Source: Chloroflexota bacterium (GTDB taxonomy: Bacteria; Chloroflexota; Anaerolineae; JAAYEA01). Taken from it: a DNA stretch of 45,820 bases. Positions within the stretch are counted from its first letter, which is position 1. Each line of letters starts with the position of its first letter. The stretch is taken from assembly GCA_012689325.1 (NCBI GenBank), contig JAAYEA010000018.1:1-45820 (forward strand). Direction: 5' to 3'. Of this stretch, positions 14,073-22,844 are shown piece by piece. The position numbers and the translations under genes were made by a program. The notes under the pieces were generated by a model. It was given only the letters and a program-made list of their open reading frames with translations, was not told where the DNA came from and searched no databases.

Positions 14073-14876
14073 ATGCTAGTTGTCAAGGTAGGCGGCGGCG
14101 AAGGCATCGGCTTTGATGCGCTGTGCCAGGACGTGGCCGCCCTGGTCAAGAGCGGCCAAAAGCTGGTCCTGGTCCACGGCGGCTCCCACGAGACCAACGT
14201 GATCTCGACCGCGCTGGGCAAGCCCCCGCGCTTTGTGACCTCGATTTCGGGCTATCAGAGCCGCTACACCGACCGCGAGACGCTAGAGATCTTTGCCATG
14301 GTCACCGCGGGCAAGATCAACAAGCTGCTGGTGGAAAAGCTGCAACAGGTGGGCGTCAACGCGGTGGGCCTTTCCGGGGCCGATGGCCGCTTGGTGCAGG
14401 CCGCCCGCAAGTCGGTGCTCAAGATCGTGGAGGACGGCAAGCGCAAGGTGCTGCGCGGCGACTGGAGCGGCACGCCCGAAGCCGTCAACACGGACCTGCT
14501 CAACCTCTTGCTGGAGCAGGGCTACACGCCCGTGATCGCGCCGGTGGCCCTGAGCGCCGAGTCCGAGATGGTCAACGTGGACGCCGACCGCATGGCGGCG
14601 GTGGTGGCCATGGCCATGAAAGCCGAGGCGCTATTGCTCCTTTCCAACGTGCCCGGGCTCCTGGCCAATTTCCCCGATGAAAGCTCGCTGGTGACCAACC
14701 TGCCGCGGCACCGCCTGGCCCAGGGCCTGGAATACGCCCAAGGCCGGATGAAGAAAAAGATCATGGGCGCGCAGGAAGCGCTGGAAGGCGGCGTGGGCAA
14801 GGTCATCATTGCCGACGCTCGCGTGGAATCGCCCATCTCGGGCGCCATGGCTGGAAAAGGAACGGTGATCCAATGA
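14073..14876 (+). CDS. lysZ: LysZ, LysW-aminoadipate / LysW-glutamate kinase
   Basis: A 267-residue amino-acid kinase of the N-acetylglutamate kinase family. The ATG at 14073 follows AGGAGGG by 9 bases; the upstream in-frame TTG at 14052 is rejected. MLVVKVGGGEG (1-11) is the ATP-phosphate lysine loop and LVHGGSHETN (~37-46) is the substrate loop. NVDADRMAAVVAMAM (~169-183) and the C-terminal RMKKKIMGAQEALEGGV segment (~226-242) complete the fold. It phosphorylates the side-chain carboxyl of LysW-bound substrate before the LysY reduction. Its stop overlaps the lysJ start (ATGA). Confidence 0.9.
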   Translation: MLVVKVGGGEGIGFDALCQDVAALVKSGQKLVLVHGGSHETNVISTALGKPPRFVTSISGYQSRYTDRETLEIFAMVTAGKINKLLVEKLQQVGVNAVGLSGADGRLVQAARKSVLKIVEDGKRKVLRGDWSGTPEAVNTDLLNLLLEQGYTPVIAPVALSAESEMVNVDADRMAAVVAMAMKAEALLLLSNVPGLLANFPDESSLVTNLPRHRLAQGLEYAQGRMKKKIMGAQEALEGGVGKVIIADARVESPISGAMAGKGTVIQ

Positions 14877-16063
14877 GCATGACCCCCCTGCCCACCACCA
14901 ACCAGGAAACCTATGAGCTAGAGATGCGCCATGGCAGCGGCCTCTATCAGACGCGGCCGGTGGCCCTGGTGCGCGGCCTGGGAGCGACCCTCTGGGACGC
15001 CGACGGCAACGAGTACCTCGATTGCATCGGCGGGCATGGCGTGGTCAACGTCGGGCACTGCAACCCCGACGTGGTGGCGGCGATCCAGGCCCAGGCGGCC
15101 AAGCTGATCACCTGCCCGACCAGTTTTCCCAACGAGCACCGCGCGGCCCTCATGGCCGACCTGGTGAGCATCGCCCCCGGCAAGATGGAACGCGTCTTTT
15201 TCTGCAACTCGGGCGCCGAGGCGGTGGAAGCGGCGTTCAAGTTCGCGCGCATGTCCACCGGACGCACCGGCATCATCGCCGCCAAGAACGCCTTTCACGG
15301 GCGGACCATGGGCGCGCTCTCGGCCACCTGGAACTCGGCCTATAAAAAGCCCTTCGAGCCGCTGGTCCCCGGCTTTAGCCACGTCGCGCCCAACGACATC
15401 GCCGCCCTGGAAGAGGCCATCACCGACGACACCGCGGCGGTGATCCTGGAGCCGGTGCAGGGCGAAAGCGGCGTCCGCCCGCTGGACGGCGATTACCTGC
15501 GGGCCGCGCAAGCGCTCTGCCGCCAGCGCGGCGCGCTCTTTATCGCCGACGAGATCCAGACCGGCTTTGGCCGCACCGGCAAGATGTTCACCTGCGAGCA
15601 TTACGGCCTGGAGCCCGACCTGCTGTGCATGGCCAAGTCCATCGCCGGCGGCGTGCCCATGGGCGGCGTGCTCATCGGGCCGCGGGTCGGGGAGCTGGCC
15701 AGCCAGTCCCACGGCACCACCTTTGGCGGCAGCGCCCTGGCCTGCGCCGCGGCGCGGGCGGCCATCAACTATATCGTCAGCCACAAGCTGCCGGAGCGGG
15801 CCGCCGAGATGGGCGCCTATTTCCTGGAGCAGCTGCGCCGGATCGACTCGCCGGTCATCCGCGAGGTGCGCGGCCTGGGGTTGATGATCGGCGTCGAGCT
15901 CAAAAAGCGCTCCGGCGAGTACCTCGCCAAGCTGATGCAGGAGCACCGCGTCCTGGCCCTGGCCGCCGGCCCCCTGGTCATCCGCTATCTGCCGCCGCTG
16001 GTGATCAGCAAGGAGCAGATCGATCGCGCGGTGGAGGCCACGGCCCATGTCCTCGCAGAGTAA
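14873..16063 (+). CDS. lysJ: LysJ, LysW-semialdehyde aminotransferase
   Basis: A 396-residue class III PLP aminotransferase (acetylornithine aminotransferase family, the usual length). [15 protein letters not shown] (~109-123) is the phosphate-binding region, [14 protein letters not shown] (~223-236) has the PLP-contacting Asp, and the Schiff-base lysine is about residue 255 in [29 protein letters not shown]-type residues follow at ~283-296. It aminates the LysW-bound semialdehyde to LysW-lysine (or LysW-ornithine) with glutamate as donor. It overlaps lysZ by 4 bases and lysK by 17 bases, so the three are coupled. Confidence 0.9.
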   Translation: MSMTPLPTTNQETYELEMRHGSGLYQTRPVALVRGLGATLWDADGNEYLDCIGGHGVVNVGHCNPDVVAAIQAQAAKLITCPTSFPNEHRAALMADLVSIAPGKMERVFFCNSGAEAVEAAFKFARMSTGRTGIIAAKNAFHGRTMGALSATWNSAYKKPFEPLVPGFSHVAPNDIAALEEAITDDTAAVILEPVQGESGVRPLDGDYLRAAQALCRQRGALFIADEIQTGFGRTGKMFTCEHYGLEPDLLCMAKSIAGGVPMGGVLIGPRVGELASQSHGTTFGGSALACAAARAAINYIVSHKLPERAAEMGAYFLEQLRRIDSPVIREVRGLGLMIGVELKKRSGEYLAKLMQEHRVLALAAGPLVIRYLPPLVISKEQIDRAVEATAHVLAE

Positions 16064-17096
16064 CGCCGACGAGATCATGCTCCTGCGGGAGATGCTCGAG
16101 ATCTATAGCCCCACCGGGCAGGAAGAAGAGATCTCGGCCTATCTCGTGGGTAAGTTCAGGGCGCTGGGCTTTCGCGCCCACCAGGATTCCGTGGGCAACG
16201 TCATCGGCAGCCTGGGCAACGGCGATTCCGAGATCGTGCTGCTGGGCCACATGGACACCGTGGGCGGCTTTCTCCCCGTCCGGCAATTGGAGGGGCAGCT
16301 CTACGGGCGCGGAGCGGTGGACGCCAAGGGGCCGCTGGCCGCGTTCATCGCCGCGGCGGCGCGGGTGGGCGCGCTGCCGGGCAAGCGCATCACCGTCATC
16401 GGCGTGGTCGAGGAGGAGTCCAGCTCGCGGGGCGCGCGGTCGCTGGTGGGCAACTATGCGCCTCAGTGCGTGATCATCGGCGAGCCAAGCCATTGGGAGC
16501 ACATCACCCTGGGCTACAAGGGCCGCCTGCTGGTGCGCTACCTCCTCTCCTCGCGGGTGCGCCATAGCTCCGCCGAAGGGCCGTCCGCCTCGGAGCGGGC
16601 CGTCAACTTTTGGAACGCCATGGTCCAGTACATCGACGAGCTGAACGGCGGCGAGCGCAACCGCTTTCACACCCTGGACCCCTTCCTCAAGCGCATCACC
16701 TCCAGCGACGGCGCCTTTGCCGAAGAGGTGGTGATGGACATCTCGCTGCGCGTCCCCTTTGGCGTGGACATCCCCGCCTTTAAGGAAAAGATGCGCTCGC
16801 TGGCCGGCGAAGCGGCGGTGGGGTTCAGCGGCGAGGACGTGCCCTATCGCGAATCCAAGAACAACCCCCTGGTGCGGGCCTTTCTCAAAGCCATCCGCAA
16901 AGGGGAAGGCGAGCCGATGTTCAAGCTCAAGCTCGGCACCTCGGACATGAACACCGTGGGGCCAGTGTGGCAGTGCCCCATCGTCGCCTATGGCCCCGGC
17001 GATTCCTCCCTGGACCATACGCCCGACGAGCATGTGGATATCGGCGAGTACATGAAGGCGATCGACGTGCTCAGCGAAGTGTTGAGGACGCTCTAG
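16047..17096 (+). CDS. lysK: LysK, LysW-lysine / LysW-ornithine hydrolase
   Basis: A 349-residue M20-family zinc carboxypeptidase. Metal and catalytic residues are in [11 protein letters not shown] (~66-76, His and Asp), [16 protein letters not shown] (~86-101, bridging Asp) and [12 protein letters not shown] (~118-129, general base and metal Glu). VIIGEPSHW (~139-147) matches the family, and GTSDMNTVG (~296-304) replaces the usual C-terminal ligand area. It releases free lysine or ornithine from the LysW carrier, the last step of the pathway. The gene begins inside the end of lysJ. The first enzymes of the aminoadipate route (homocitrate synthase, homoaconitase) are not in the window. Confidence 0.9.
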   Translation: MSSQSNADEIMLLREMLEIYSPTGQEEEISAYLVGKFRALGFRAHQDSVGNVIGSLGNGDSEIVLLGHMDTVGGFLPVRQLEGQLYGRGAVDAKGPLAAFIAAAARVGALPGKRITVIGVVEEESSSRGARSLVGNYAPQCVIIGEPSHWEHITLGYKGRLLVRYLLSSRVRHSSAEGPSASERAVNFWNAMVQYIDELNGGERNRFHTLDPFLKRITSSDGAFAEEVVMDISLRVPFGVDIPAFKEKMRSLAGEAAVGFSGEDVPYRESKNNPLVRAFLKAIRKGEGEPMFKLKLGTSDMNTVGPVWQCPIVAYGPGDSSLDHTPDEHVDIGEYMKAIDVLSEVLRTL

Positions 17097-17147
17097 CGCA
17101 GGTCGCTCCCATCCATAGGACCAAATGACCACCAAAGGAGCAACGAC

Positions 17148-18392
17148 ATGTCCAAGCTGGCTATCCTGGGCGGCGCCCCCGTGCGCACCGCCCCCTTCCC
17201 TTCCTGGCCGGTGCGCGACGAGCGCGAGGCTGAGGCCGTCGCCGAAGTGGCCCGCAGCGGGCAGTGGGGCTTTTTCAGCGGCACGCGGCAGTTCGACTTT
17301 GCGTCCCAGTTCGCCGCCTATCAGGACGTGAAATACGGCTTTCCCGTCATGAACGCCACCTGTGGGCTCGAGATCGCCCTCAAGGCGGCGGGAGTGGGCG
17401 CCGGCGACGAGGTGATCGTCCCGGGGTTCACCTGGGTGGCCACCGCCTCTTGCGCCCTCACCATCGGCGCGGTGCCCATCTTTGTGGATATCGACCCCGG
17501 CACGTATTGCCTGGACCCCAAGGCCCTGGAGGCGGCCATCACGCCCCGCACCAAGGCCGTCATCCCCGTGCACCTCTATAGCTGTATGGCCGACATGGAC
17601 GCCATCATGGAGATCGCCAACCGCCACGGCCTCGTGGTCATCGAGGACTGCGCCCACGCCCACGGCGCGCGCTGGCGCGGCAAAGGCGCGGGCTCCTGGG
17701 GCCACATGGGCGTCTTTTCCTTCCAAGAGGGCAAGACCATGAGCAGCGGCGAGGGCGGCCTGGTGGTCACCAACGACAAGCGCTATGAGGCGCTGGTGCA
17801 TGCCTATGCCAACTGCGGCCGCGTCCGCGAGGGCGACGATCTCGCGGAGGGCATCATCGGCTGGAACTATCGCATGACCGAGTGGCAGGCGGCGATCCTG
17901 TTGGCCCAGTTCTCGCGGCTGGAGGAGCAGACGGCCAAGCGCAACGAGGCCATGGGCTACCTGGACAAGTACTGGGAGCAGATCGATGGGCTGGCTCCCA
18001 TGCGCGTGGACGTCCGGCAGACGCGGCGCGGGGCCTACGTCTATACCTTCCGCTACGACGCCGCCAAGTTCAAGGGCGTGTCGCGGAGCGTCTTTGTGGC
18101 CGCCATGCAGCGCGAGGGCATCCCGCTCAGCGCGCCCTACACGCCCGTCTATCGCAGCCCGCTTTTTGTGGTCAGCCCCGCCGAGTTTCCGGCCGCGGCG
18201 GCACGCTGCGATTATGCGGGGCTGCGCCTGCCCGTCACCGAGCACGCCGTGACGGAGGAGTGCCTCTCCATGCGGCACAGCCTATTGCTCTCCGAGCCCA
18301 AGGACCTGGCGGATATCGTCACCGCCGCGCTCAAGGTCCGGGAGAACCTGGGTGAATTGGCGGGCAAAACGGTGGAAGAGCTGACCGCCTAG
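17148..18392 (+). CDS. DegT/DnrJ/EryC1/StrS-family aminotransferase
   Basis: A 414-residue PLP enzyme. The ATG follows AAAGGAG by 7 bases. AILGGAPVRTAPFPSWP (5-21) is a hallmark start of sugar or cyclitol aminotransferases of this family (AHBA synthase/StrS style). VPGFTWVATASCAL (~86-99) and VIEDCAHAHGARW (~164-176) give the PLP site, and the Schiff-base lysine is near residue 196 in FQEGKTMSSGEGG. It would aminate a keto-sugar or keto-cyclitol, for example a UDP- or dTDP-4-keto sugar. It lies 51 bases after lysK and is the last gene before a bidirectional terminator. It is not a known part of the LysW pathway, so it may use a shared promoter only. Confidence 0.85.
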   Translation: MSKLAILGGAPVRTAPFPSWPVRDEREAEAVAEVARSGQWGFFSGTRQFDFASQFAAYQDVKYGFPVMNATCGLEIALKAAGVGAGDEVIVPGFTWVATASCALTIGAVPIFVDIDPGTYCLDPKALEAAITPRTKAVIPVHLYSCMADMDAIMEIANRHGLVVIEDCAHAHGARWRGKGAGSWGHMGVFSFQEGKTMSSGEGGLVVTNDKRYEALVHAYANCGRVREGDDLAEGIIGWNYRMTEWQAAILLAQFSRLEEQTAKRNEAMGYLDKYWEQIDGLAPMRVDVRQTRRGAYVYTFRYDAAKFKGVSRSVFVAAMQREGIPLSAPYTPVYRSPLFVVSPAEFPAAAARCDYAGLRLPVTEHAVTEECLSMRHSLLLSEPKDLADIVTAALKVRENLGELAGKTVEELTA

Positions 18393-18417
18393 GCCGAACA
18401 GTCGACAGGAAACACAA

Positions 18418-18470
18418 ACGCCCGATGGAATCAAGCGCAGCAGGCGCTGCCGCCAGATTCCACCGGGCGT
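18418..18470. terminator. bidirectional terminator between the lys operon and the glycan operon
   Basis: ACGCCCG-A-TGGAATC (18418-18432) pairs with GATTCCA-C-CGGGCGT (18456-18470), 14 bp with one A-C mismatch. A 23-base loop carries an inner GCGC hairpin. On the minus strand it is followed by tttgtgttt, a good U-rich tail for the glycan operon. It lies between convergent stops at 18392 and 18496. Confidence 0.75.
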
Positions 18471-18495
18471 TGCCACTTGGGGGACGATGGTCGCC

Positions 18496-20421
18496 CTATT
18501 TGACCCGCACTTGGCCCAACGACATGTGATCCCCCAGCGCCTTGTCCGCCGCATCCGTGACGGGCAAGCGCTCGATGCTGGGCCAGCGATACATCCCCGC
18601 CACCAACTGGTACGTCCCCGCCGGGCCGCTGGGATCCACCGTGATCGTGTAGCGGTCCACCAGCCGCTCGCCAACCTGCCAAGCGGAGGTGAGGTACGCG
18701 CCGCCAAAGGGCGGGCTATCCTGCTGCCCGCGCAAATAGCCCGTGGGGTCCAGGAGCTGGACAAAGACGGTGTAATCCTCGCCTATCTCGGCCAGCGGCT
18801 CCCAGTAGAGCGTCACCACGAGCTGGCCCCCCAGGGCCACCCCATCCCCCTCCAGGCGCTCTCCCTCGACGCGCAGGTCGTACCCCAGTAGCCGGATCGC
18901 GCCGCCCAGGTCCAGGCCCACCGGGCGCATGGTCTGCGTGTAACGCTGGGCGGTGTGATAGAGCCGCGCCTCCAGCCCTTGAAAGCTCTGCACCCGCTCC
19001 AGATCGGCGTAGCGGTCCAGCCAGCCTTGCACCAACAGATCGCGGTCCCAATTCCCCGCGCGGACGGGGACCAACCAAAGCCGCGGGTGTTCCTCCGCCA
19101 GCCGCGCCAGCTCGGCCAGCGTGTCCGCCACGTCCACCGGGTATTCGGCAGGCAAGAGGGCATAGTCCAGGCGCCCGCCGTTATAGTATTCCTGGGTGGG
19201 GTCGGGATAGTTGATCAGCAGCAGGTCGCCCGGCCGGGCCTGCGCCACGACATATTCCACCAGGCCGCGCCAGTCAGAGCTCTTGGCGTGTTGCGGCGCG
19301 TAATGATACTGATAGATGGAATAGGCAGAGCCCAACGCGATGAACGCCGCCAGCGCCCAGGCGGCCCAGCGCCGCCGCTGCCCCACCCAGGCCAGCCCCC
19401 GCGCCACGAAAAGGAGATAGATCGGCGCGCAGCCGATCAGGTAGCGCTCGTCAAAGGCGGGACGCCACAAGGAGAGGATAAAGGTGATGCCGAGGGGCAC
19501 CCACAGCGCCGCCCAAAGCATCGCGGAGGCGATGAGCGGCTCGGCTGCTCCCCGCTCGCGCCGCCGTCCGAGGCCCAGCGACCAGGCCAGGCCCACCAGC
19601 AGCAACGCCCCCATGATCAGGAGCCAGGGCCAGGCGTGGCGCATCTCAATGGTCGTGCCCAGGCTAAAGGCGAGGGCCAGCCGCCTGGCGTACTCCCACA
19701 AGCTCACCGCCGGGATCCAGTCCTTGGCATGGCCGAGCATGGCGCCGCCAGCAAAGAGCAGCCACGGCAAGATCAACAGCGCCATGACGGCCTGCGCCGC
19801 CAGCCAGCGCAGCGTCGTCCGCCGCCCATGCCAGCCGCGCACCCAGGAGAGCAGAAAGGCCAGGTTCTCGGCCAACACCAGGAACAGCGCGTAATAGTGC
19901 GTGGCCGCCGCCAGCAGCGTCGTCAGGACGTAGCCCAGCCAAAGGCCCCTTGCCCGCGGCCGGTCCTCCAGCAGGCGCACGGCGAACCCGACCGAGGCCA
20001 GGCTCGTCGCCGCGAGGATGGCGTACATGCGCGCGTCCTGCGCGTGCCAGAGCAAAAAGGGGTTGAGCGCGGCCAGCGCCGCCGCCCAAAGCCCCGTCCG
20101 CTCGCCGGCCCAATGGCGGCCCGTCGCATAGCAGAGCGGCGCCACCAGCACGCCGGCGACGAGGGAAGGCCAGCGCAACACCAGGTCGCTGCCTCCCAGC
20201 AGGGCGACCCAGCCGCGCATGAAAAGGTGATACAGGGGTGGATGCGGGATGATGGTGCGCAGCCCCTCCACGATCGCCGGCAGCGACCACTGCGCGCAAA
20301 GCGCGGTAAAGCCCTCATCGCCGCGCAGGGAAGCCGCGTCCAGGCGAAAGGCATAGAGGGCAGCGACGCCCAGGGTCAAGGCGAACATGGCGAACAGGCC
20401 CTGCTGCTTGCGCACGCTCAC
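18496..20421 (-). CDS. GT39-like membrane glycosyltransferase with C-terminal beta-sandwich
   Basis: A 641-residue polytopic membrane protein. The GTG start at 20421 overlaps the stop of the previous gene (GTGA) and lies 9 bases after GGAGGT. The N-terminus has a transmembrane helix and then RGDEGFTALCAQW (~33-45), where the Asp-Glu of the first outer loop is the expected GT-C catalytic site. About ten membrane helices follow to residue ~390. PHPPLYHLFMRGW (~64-76) is the 'PPLY' motif shared by the cluster. A soluble part ends in one beta-sandwich module (~505-630, LLGYDL to GTYQLVAGMYRW). GT39 enzymes transfer sugar from a polyprenyl-phosphate donor outside the membrane. Acceptor and sugar are unknown. 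Confidence 0.8.
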   Translation of the reverse strand: MSVRKQQGLFAMFALTLGVAALYAFRLDAASLRGDEGFTALCAQWSLPAIVEGLRTIIPHPPLYHLFMRGWVALLGGSDLVLRWPSLVAGVLVAPLCYATGRHWAGERTGLWAAALAALNPFLLWHAQDARMYAILAATSLASVGFAVRLLEDRPRARGLWLGYVLTTLLAAATHYYALFLVLAENLAFLLSWVRGWHGRRTTLRWLAAQAVMALLILPWLLFAGGAMLGHAKDWIPAVSLWEYARRLALAFSLGTTIEMRHAWPWLLIMGALLLVGLAWSLGLGRRRERGAAEPLIASAMLWAALWVPLGITFILSLWRPAFDERYLIGCAPIYLLFVARGLAWVGQRRRWAAWALAAFIALGSAYSIYQYHYAPQHAKSSDWRGLVEYVVAQARPGDLLLINYPDPTQEYYNGGRLDYALLPAEYPVDVADTLAELARLAEEHPRLWLVPVRAGNWDRDLLVQGWLDRYADLERVQSFQGLEARLYHTAQRYTQTMRPVGLDLGGAIRLLGYDLRVEGERLEGDGVALGGQLVVTLYWEPLAEIGEDYTVFVQLLDPTGYLRGQQDSPPFGGAYLTSAWQVGERLVDRYTITVDPSGPAGTYQLVAGMYRWPSIERLPVTDAADKALGDHMSLGQVRVK

Positions 20422-22835
20422 GGCTCACGCACCTCCAGGCGCGCCAGGGCCAGCTCCTCCACCGTCCAGGGCTGCCACCACCGCCGCCGGATCGGCAAGG
20501 CATCGCCTGTCTGGGCCTCCACCAACTGCGCCTGGAGCTGGTAGGTTCCGCGGGCTAGGTTGGCAGGGAGGGTCAGGTTGGCCTGCCCGCGCACCAGGTC
20601 GCCCGCAGGCCAGGCCGAGGTGGGCAGCGCCGCAAACACGGGCGTGGCGGTGCTCGTGTCCACGGTCAGGCCCTGCTCATTCACAAGCCGCAAGCGCAGG
20701 TCATAGTCGAGGATAGGCTGGCGCAAGGCGCGCCAGTACAAGTCGATGTGCACCACGCCGCCGGGGACATACACCCCATCGGCGCGGGTAAACCCGTAGA
20801 GCTGGATCATGTCGGCGAACCGGGCTTCCGCTTTGTCGTGCGGCGGCAGCGCGCCGAGGTCCTCAGCGCGGATCGCCGGGCCAACCTCCACCGCGCCGAG
20901 CGCGAGCGGCTGGGCCGGGCCATCGGCGTGCAGATAAGGGATCGAGAGCGACTCGCCGGTGTCGGCGCGATAGACCCATAGCTCGACCTGGTAACGTCCC
21001 GGCGGCGTGCCCGGCGGCAAGAGCACATCCTGGACCTGCTGCACCGGCCGCCCCACGGGCCAAGCGGCCATGGGCATAAAGTAAAAGAACTCGCTATCGG
21101 TCTGCGCCCAATAGCTCCCATCCGGCCCAACCAGCCGCGCCGAGACCTTGTACTCTGCCTCGGCAGGTCGCGTCAGCCACCAATAGAGGGTGATCGGCAG
21201 CGCGTCGCCGGAGGGCGTAGGGCCATCCGGCAGGGCATAGCGCAGCAAGGCCAGCGGCGAGCCATCCGCCGGCAGGCTCGCGAGCCAGGACTGGGCAGCC
21301 TCCGAGGGTGATTGGTCCAAGATCGGCGGCGCGGAGGAAAAGCCAGACACCCCCACCTCGGTGCCATACCCGGGAAACTGGCGAAAGTCCAGCCGAAAGA
21401 GGTTGTCCTGGAACCAGTCGCCGACGATCTGCTGCGGGTCATAAAAGGTGGAAGGGGGGGCATGGACGAACCAGATCCGCTCATAGATCTCGGAGAGCGC
21501 CTGGCATTCGCGCAGCGTCTGCTGGCCAGCCTGCTGCCCGTAGCTCGGCTGCGCGGTGAGGTTCAGGTCGGGAGCATAGTAGCCGAACACCTCGTCGAGC
21601 ACGGCATCGTTCAGGACCACCACATCGTCGGGACGATAGCGCTGGCGCACATAACGGGCCAGGGAGCGCAGATCGTCCTTGACGTAAGCCGGATCGTGAA
21701 AATAGTTGTTCGTAGCATAGACATTGCCGCCGAGCAAGACGGCGCCCACCAACAAGGCAACCCAGCGGGTCTTGGGCCGTAAGAGATAGTCCAAGGCCGC
21801 CGCCGCGGCGAGATAATAGGCAGGCGAGACGATGATCAGGTGGCGCACGCCCATGTACATCGGCTTGATATGCGAGACGCCAAAGAGCGCCAGAATTGGG
21901 ATGAGGTAGTAGCCGAGCAGGAGCAGCGGCTTGCCCCAGCGCCCCCACACGCCGTCTTTCCGCAGAACCAAAAGCCCCAGGATGAACACCACCAAGCCCA
22001 AGGCGTCCAGCCAGACCGTGTTGGAGAGGTCCACCGAGATGCCCACCGCAAAGCCGTTAAGCAGGTCCAGCAGGATGATATCGAGCGGCACGAAGGAAAA
22101 GTCCCGCTCGGCGCCGGCGGCCAGCCGCCTCAGGGCAAAGGGGATGAGCGGGGACGCCGCCGCCAGCGCCAGGCCCATCAGCGCCATCATTCGGTAGCGC
22201 CGCGAGCGGATAATAAAAGCGGCGATCAGCGCGCCTTGAAAGAGCAGCAGAAAGAACCCCGAATAGTGGGTATAGATCATGGCGCCCGTGGCCAGCAGAT
22301 AAGCCGCCAGCTTGGCCACCTTGGAGCGGCGCCAGCCCACCGGCTCGTCCAGCAGGCGCAAGAGGCAATAGACCGAGAGCAACGAGATCAAGACGAGCAT
22401 GGTATACATGCGCATCTCTTGGGCATACCACAGGTAGGTGGGCGAGGCCGCGGCCAACAGCGCGGCCAACCATCCCGCTCGCGGCGAGATCAGGCGCTTG
22501 GCCACGACGTAGAGCAAGGGGACGATCAGGGCGGCGAAACAGGCCGAGAGGAAGCGAAGGGCGAACTCGGTCTCCCCGGCCACGCCGCGAACCAGATGCA
22601 GCAGGACAAAGTACAGCGGGGGCTGGGTGTCCTTGGTAACGACGTTCTGGATCACGATCTTGTTGGTCACGATGAAGGGGATGCTCTGCCGCGCGCGATA
22701 GACGCTCAGCCCCTCGTCCGACCAGATGCTCTTGCCATCCAGGCTGTGCAGGCGCAGGGCCCAGGAGAGCAACAGAAACAGGACGATGAGGCCCAGGGCT
22801 GCAGGTGGGTTTCGGGGTTTCGACTCTCGGCGCAT
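20418..22835 (-). CDS. GT39-like membrane glycosyltransferase with two beta-sandwich modules
   Basis: An 805-residue protein, the largest in the cluster. A signal-anchor helix at ~12-28 precedes SIWSDEGLSVYRARQ (~36-50), carrying the GT-C Asp-Glu. TQPPLYFVLLHL (~69-80) and YLWYAQEMRMYTML (~134-147, a GT39 loop motif) follow, with about ten more helices to residue ~380. The periplasmic or outer part carries a stretch resembling a nucleotidyl-free linker (~390-510) and then two copies of the 'LYW...GxYQ' module (~525-635 and ~678-792). The ATG at 22835 is 10 bases after the preceding gene's stop. It is more divergent from the three DPLFEA-type paralogues downstream of GT4, but clearly the same fold. 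Confidence 0.8.
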   Translation of the reverse strand: MRRESKPRNPPAALGLIVLFLLLSWALRLHSLDGKSIWSDEGLSVYRARQSIPFIVTNKIVIQNVVTKDTQPPLYFVLLHLVRGVAGETEFALRFLSACFAALIVPLLYVVAKRLISPRAGWLAALLAAASPTYLWYAQEMRMYTMLVLISLLSVYCLLRLLDEPVGWRRSKVAKLAAYLLATGAMIYTHYSGFFLLLFQGALIAAFIIRSRRYRMMALMGLALAAASPLIPFALRRLAAGAERDFSFVPLDIILLDLLNGFAVGISVDLSNTVWLDALGLVVFILGLLVLRKDGVWGRWGKPLLLLGYYLIPILALFGVSHIKPMYMGVRHLIIVSPAYYLAAAAALDYLLRPKTRWVALLVGAVLLGGNVYATNNYFHDPAYVKDDLRSLARYVRQRYRPDDVVVLNDAVLDEVFGYYAPDLNLTAQPSYGQQAGQQTLRECQALSEIYERIWFVHAPPSTFYDPQQIVGDWFQDNLFRLDFRQFPGYGTEVGVSGFSSAPPILDQSPSEAAQSWLASLPADGSPLALLRYALPDGPTPSGDALPITLYWWLTRPAEAEYKVSARLVGPDGSYWAQTDSEFFYFMPMAAWPVGRPVQQVQDVLLPPGTPPGRYQVELWVYRADTGESLSIPYLHADGPAQPLALGAVEVGPAIRAEDLGALPPHDKAEARFADMIQLYGFTRADGVYVPGGVVHIDLYWRALRQPILDYDLRLRLVNEQGLTVDTSTATPVFAALPTSAWPAGDLVRGQANLTLPANLARGTYQLQAQLVEAQTGDALPIRRRWWQPWTVEELALARLEVREP

Positions 22836-22844
22836 GGCCCTATT

